Positions 60,301-63,300 of a stretch of 64,000 nt of DNA are shown piece by piece. Under the pieces are notes generated by a model. It did no database searches, was not told the origin of the DNA, and saw nothing but the letters and a program-made list of their open reading frames with translations. Origin of the DNA: Sphaerolaimus hirsutus (lineage: Eukaryota > Nematoda > Chromadorea > Monhysterida > Sphaerolaimidae); assembly GCA_964036195.1 (NCBI GenBank), contig OZ038453.1, positions 27,904,997 through 27,968,996 of the forward strand. The letters are read 5' to 3'. A program made the translations under genes and the position numbers. The stretch's first letter is position 1. Every line of letters begins with the position of its first letter.

Positions 60301-63300
60301 CTCGAATAATTCCCCCTCTTAAATAATTCCCCCGGTTAGACGAGTGAAAAAAAATCATTCCCCCTCGAAGAAATCCCCCTAATGCTGTGATTACAGCTTG
60401 GGCGTAAAATTGACCTGGCGTAAAATTGATTTTGGGCGTAAAATTAATTACAGATGAATGGATAGAGATATGACATTGTTATTTCAGTGAAAGAAAGCTT
60501 AGATGCAGATGTTTCTTGGGTCCAAAGCTCTTGAGTTTATTTTAATCGTACTGGGCGTTATGAATCTTAGCACAATTTTTCCAATTATGCGCTGTAAGTT
60601 GCGTAAAATTAGGCCGTAAAATTAAAAAAATTTGTGCCAAAATTCATAACTTCTGGCACGACTAAAATAAACTGATGAGCTTTCGACACACTCAACATCT
60701 GCATATGCGCTTTCTTTGACTAAAATTACAACGCCATATCTTTATCCATTCACCTGTAATTAATTTTACGCCCAAAAATCAATTTTATGCCGGTTAATTT
60801 TTTCGCCCGAGCTGTAATCGCAGCATTAAGGCCAATAACAACTCTGATGTCCAGCATTAAGGGGCACTTGAGCTCAATACGAGAAGAGTAGGTTCAATTC
60901 CTACTAGCCGCATTGCAAATTTTGCACTCTTTCTTATTGTGAAAGTAAATATCTACCGTATTTCCTCGAATTACGCCCCGGGGGGTTTATTTTTTCAGAT
61001 TGGAAATTTTGAAGGAGGGGGGGTTAAACGAGGGGAGAGGGGGTTATTATTTCACTGCGAACTTAAGGCGGGAACTAATATACACGTACGTAGACGGTAT
61101 AAACCCTGTTCCAACATCACACACTCATTGTTTTTTACGAGTGTTCGGCGTTTCCCGGAGCTTTTGTCATTTTCGTGTTCTCTATACACAGAATTTGGGG
61201 GGCGGTATTTCGATGGGGGGGGGGGGGTTTATAAACTCATAGTGTCCATTTTGAGGGGGGTATTTCGAGTGGAATTTTTTTCCGAGGAAATACGGTATAT
61301 CAACATTCAGGTTACACTGCACCAAATGAAATCGGTGGATTTATTCATGCGGGATTCTTGTGTCCCAGAAATGGATTGTAGCCAGGCACCAGTTTTCGTA
61401 GCCACTGCACTATTGGCACCGTTCCAAGTGCATAGAGAGTCCTTTGAGCAACATGTGAGTTTGACAGGTTACACAGATATTACACTGGGTGTTGGCGTAG
61501 TTTGTTTGATGAATGTTAAATAAAACAAGTAAATTTATTGAGATATTTTTTGTGTGAATTTAACCCACATTCAATCTCTCAAAAAATCTGCAGATAAAAT
61601 TTTTTTTTAAGTTTTTGGCATCTTTTGGCACTGTAAACAGAGATAAAAACAGCAAATTCAATAAAATAAATGCAACCAGAAGATATACACTTTCCAGGTT
61701 TACAGCAAGCAGACAGCAGGTGCCACACCCAGACCATATAAAAGCCCTGTAAAATGTCAAATGTCATGCAAAGTGTCAAAAGTCATGGAATATGCCCTGC
61801 AAAATGGCAACAGAGTTTCACTTTGCATGACATTTTCCATGACTTTTGACACTTTGCATGACATTTGACACTCTACAGGCTTTTTTACAGGGTCTGGGAG
61901 TGCCCCCAGATGGGTCAAAACTGGGCAAGGCAAAATCGCCACTTTTTTATGTACACATCATGAATAAGTATGGCATGAAGCCTCACCCAGTCAGTGTGAA
62001 CATGGAATATAGAGTCAAGTTATTTTTCCATCCTGAACATAAGTATAGTGTATTGGAAGAGTATGAGGTGTGTTTTGTGAAACTTTGAACTAGTTACAGC
62101 ATTTTCTACAAAAATTTCCCCACTTGAAAAATCCCCCCTGTTAGACAAGTGAGGGAAAAAAATTCTGACAATCAAATAATCCACTCTTTTAGGCATATTC
62201 GGTATACTTTTTGTGTCCAAGTTGAACAAAACTAGCGTGTTTTTTTGTAAATAAAGCATATTTCATGAAATTAGTTAATGGAAGTTCACCTGAAAGTTTT
62301 GATAAAATAATAATGCCCCTCTTAAATAATAATTCTCAATTTGAGCAAATATGGTGTACTCAAGTGCCCTGATACTCTGCAGTCCACATGCACAGTTGAA
62401 TGCCCTACATTGGCAGTGTGCCAACATTTACTATAACTAGCGATGGAAAGGCACCGGGGCACCGGTGCCAGTGCGGTGCGGTGCCAATTTTTTCAGGTGT
62501 CTTTTCCACCACTAACTATACCACGTGCAACCAAAAATATGAATTTTTTTGCTGCTGTTAAAAAACATCAATTTTTCAGCAGCAAGCAATGAATTCGTCC
62601 ACTGTTTTGCATAATATTGGTTATCGTTGGCACGCTGCCAACGGTAACTGCACATTGTCAAGTTTCAAGAGAAAACACAATAATGTATAAAACTCAATTT
62701 TCATCTCTTTTGTCGCAGTGCCGCGTTTTTACCATAGAGTCTAGCGAAATCGGTGGAAAATGGTTGCACCCTGGTGCGTGCACATTTGAACATGGTTCAT
62801 TATTCGATAACTTTGTTGTCTGCCGATGCAATGTCACTGGATTTGTCAGGTCTGTAAAATATGTAGCTACCGTATTTCTTCGAAATACCCCCAGGGGGTT
62901 TATTATTTCGCCAGCAAATTTATAGGGGGGGTTATTCGGGGGGGGGGGGGTTATTCGGGGGGATGGGTCTATTATTTCGCCAGAAATTTTGTGAAATTCC
63001 ACATACCGAGACATAGAAAAATCAAGCATTTACATAGACCTATATGTGTTTATAGAAATACTTATATGTGACTGTATACATGCATAAACCATGCCCTAAA
63101 GTTACTCAGTCATTGGTTTCAACGTGTGTTCTGCAATCTGCATCATACAGATCACAAAATGCGGTTTTTCGTGTACATTCTCTTTACACTAAACTTGGGT
63201 GGGAGTATTTCGAGGGGGGGGGGGTTATTAGCGAGATTTTAGGGTGGTATTTCGAGCGGGGGGTTAATTAAATGGGGGGGGGGGTAATACGGTACAGGCG

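Noticed and set aside
60870..60912. Complete tRNA gene
   Set aside because: Only a T-arm-like and acceptor-like 3' half is visible; no D-arm, anticodon arm or pairing 5' acceptor strand was found.
60939..61523. 194-aa + strand ORF
   Set aside because: Its first two thirds translate a family A transposon (G-rich ends and core). Only 61311-61454 is a real exon, bounded by CAG| and |GTGAGT.
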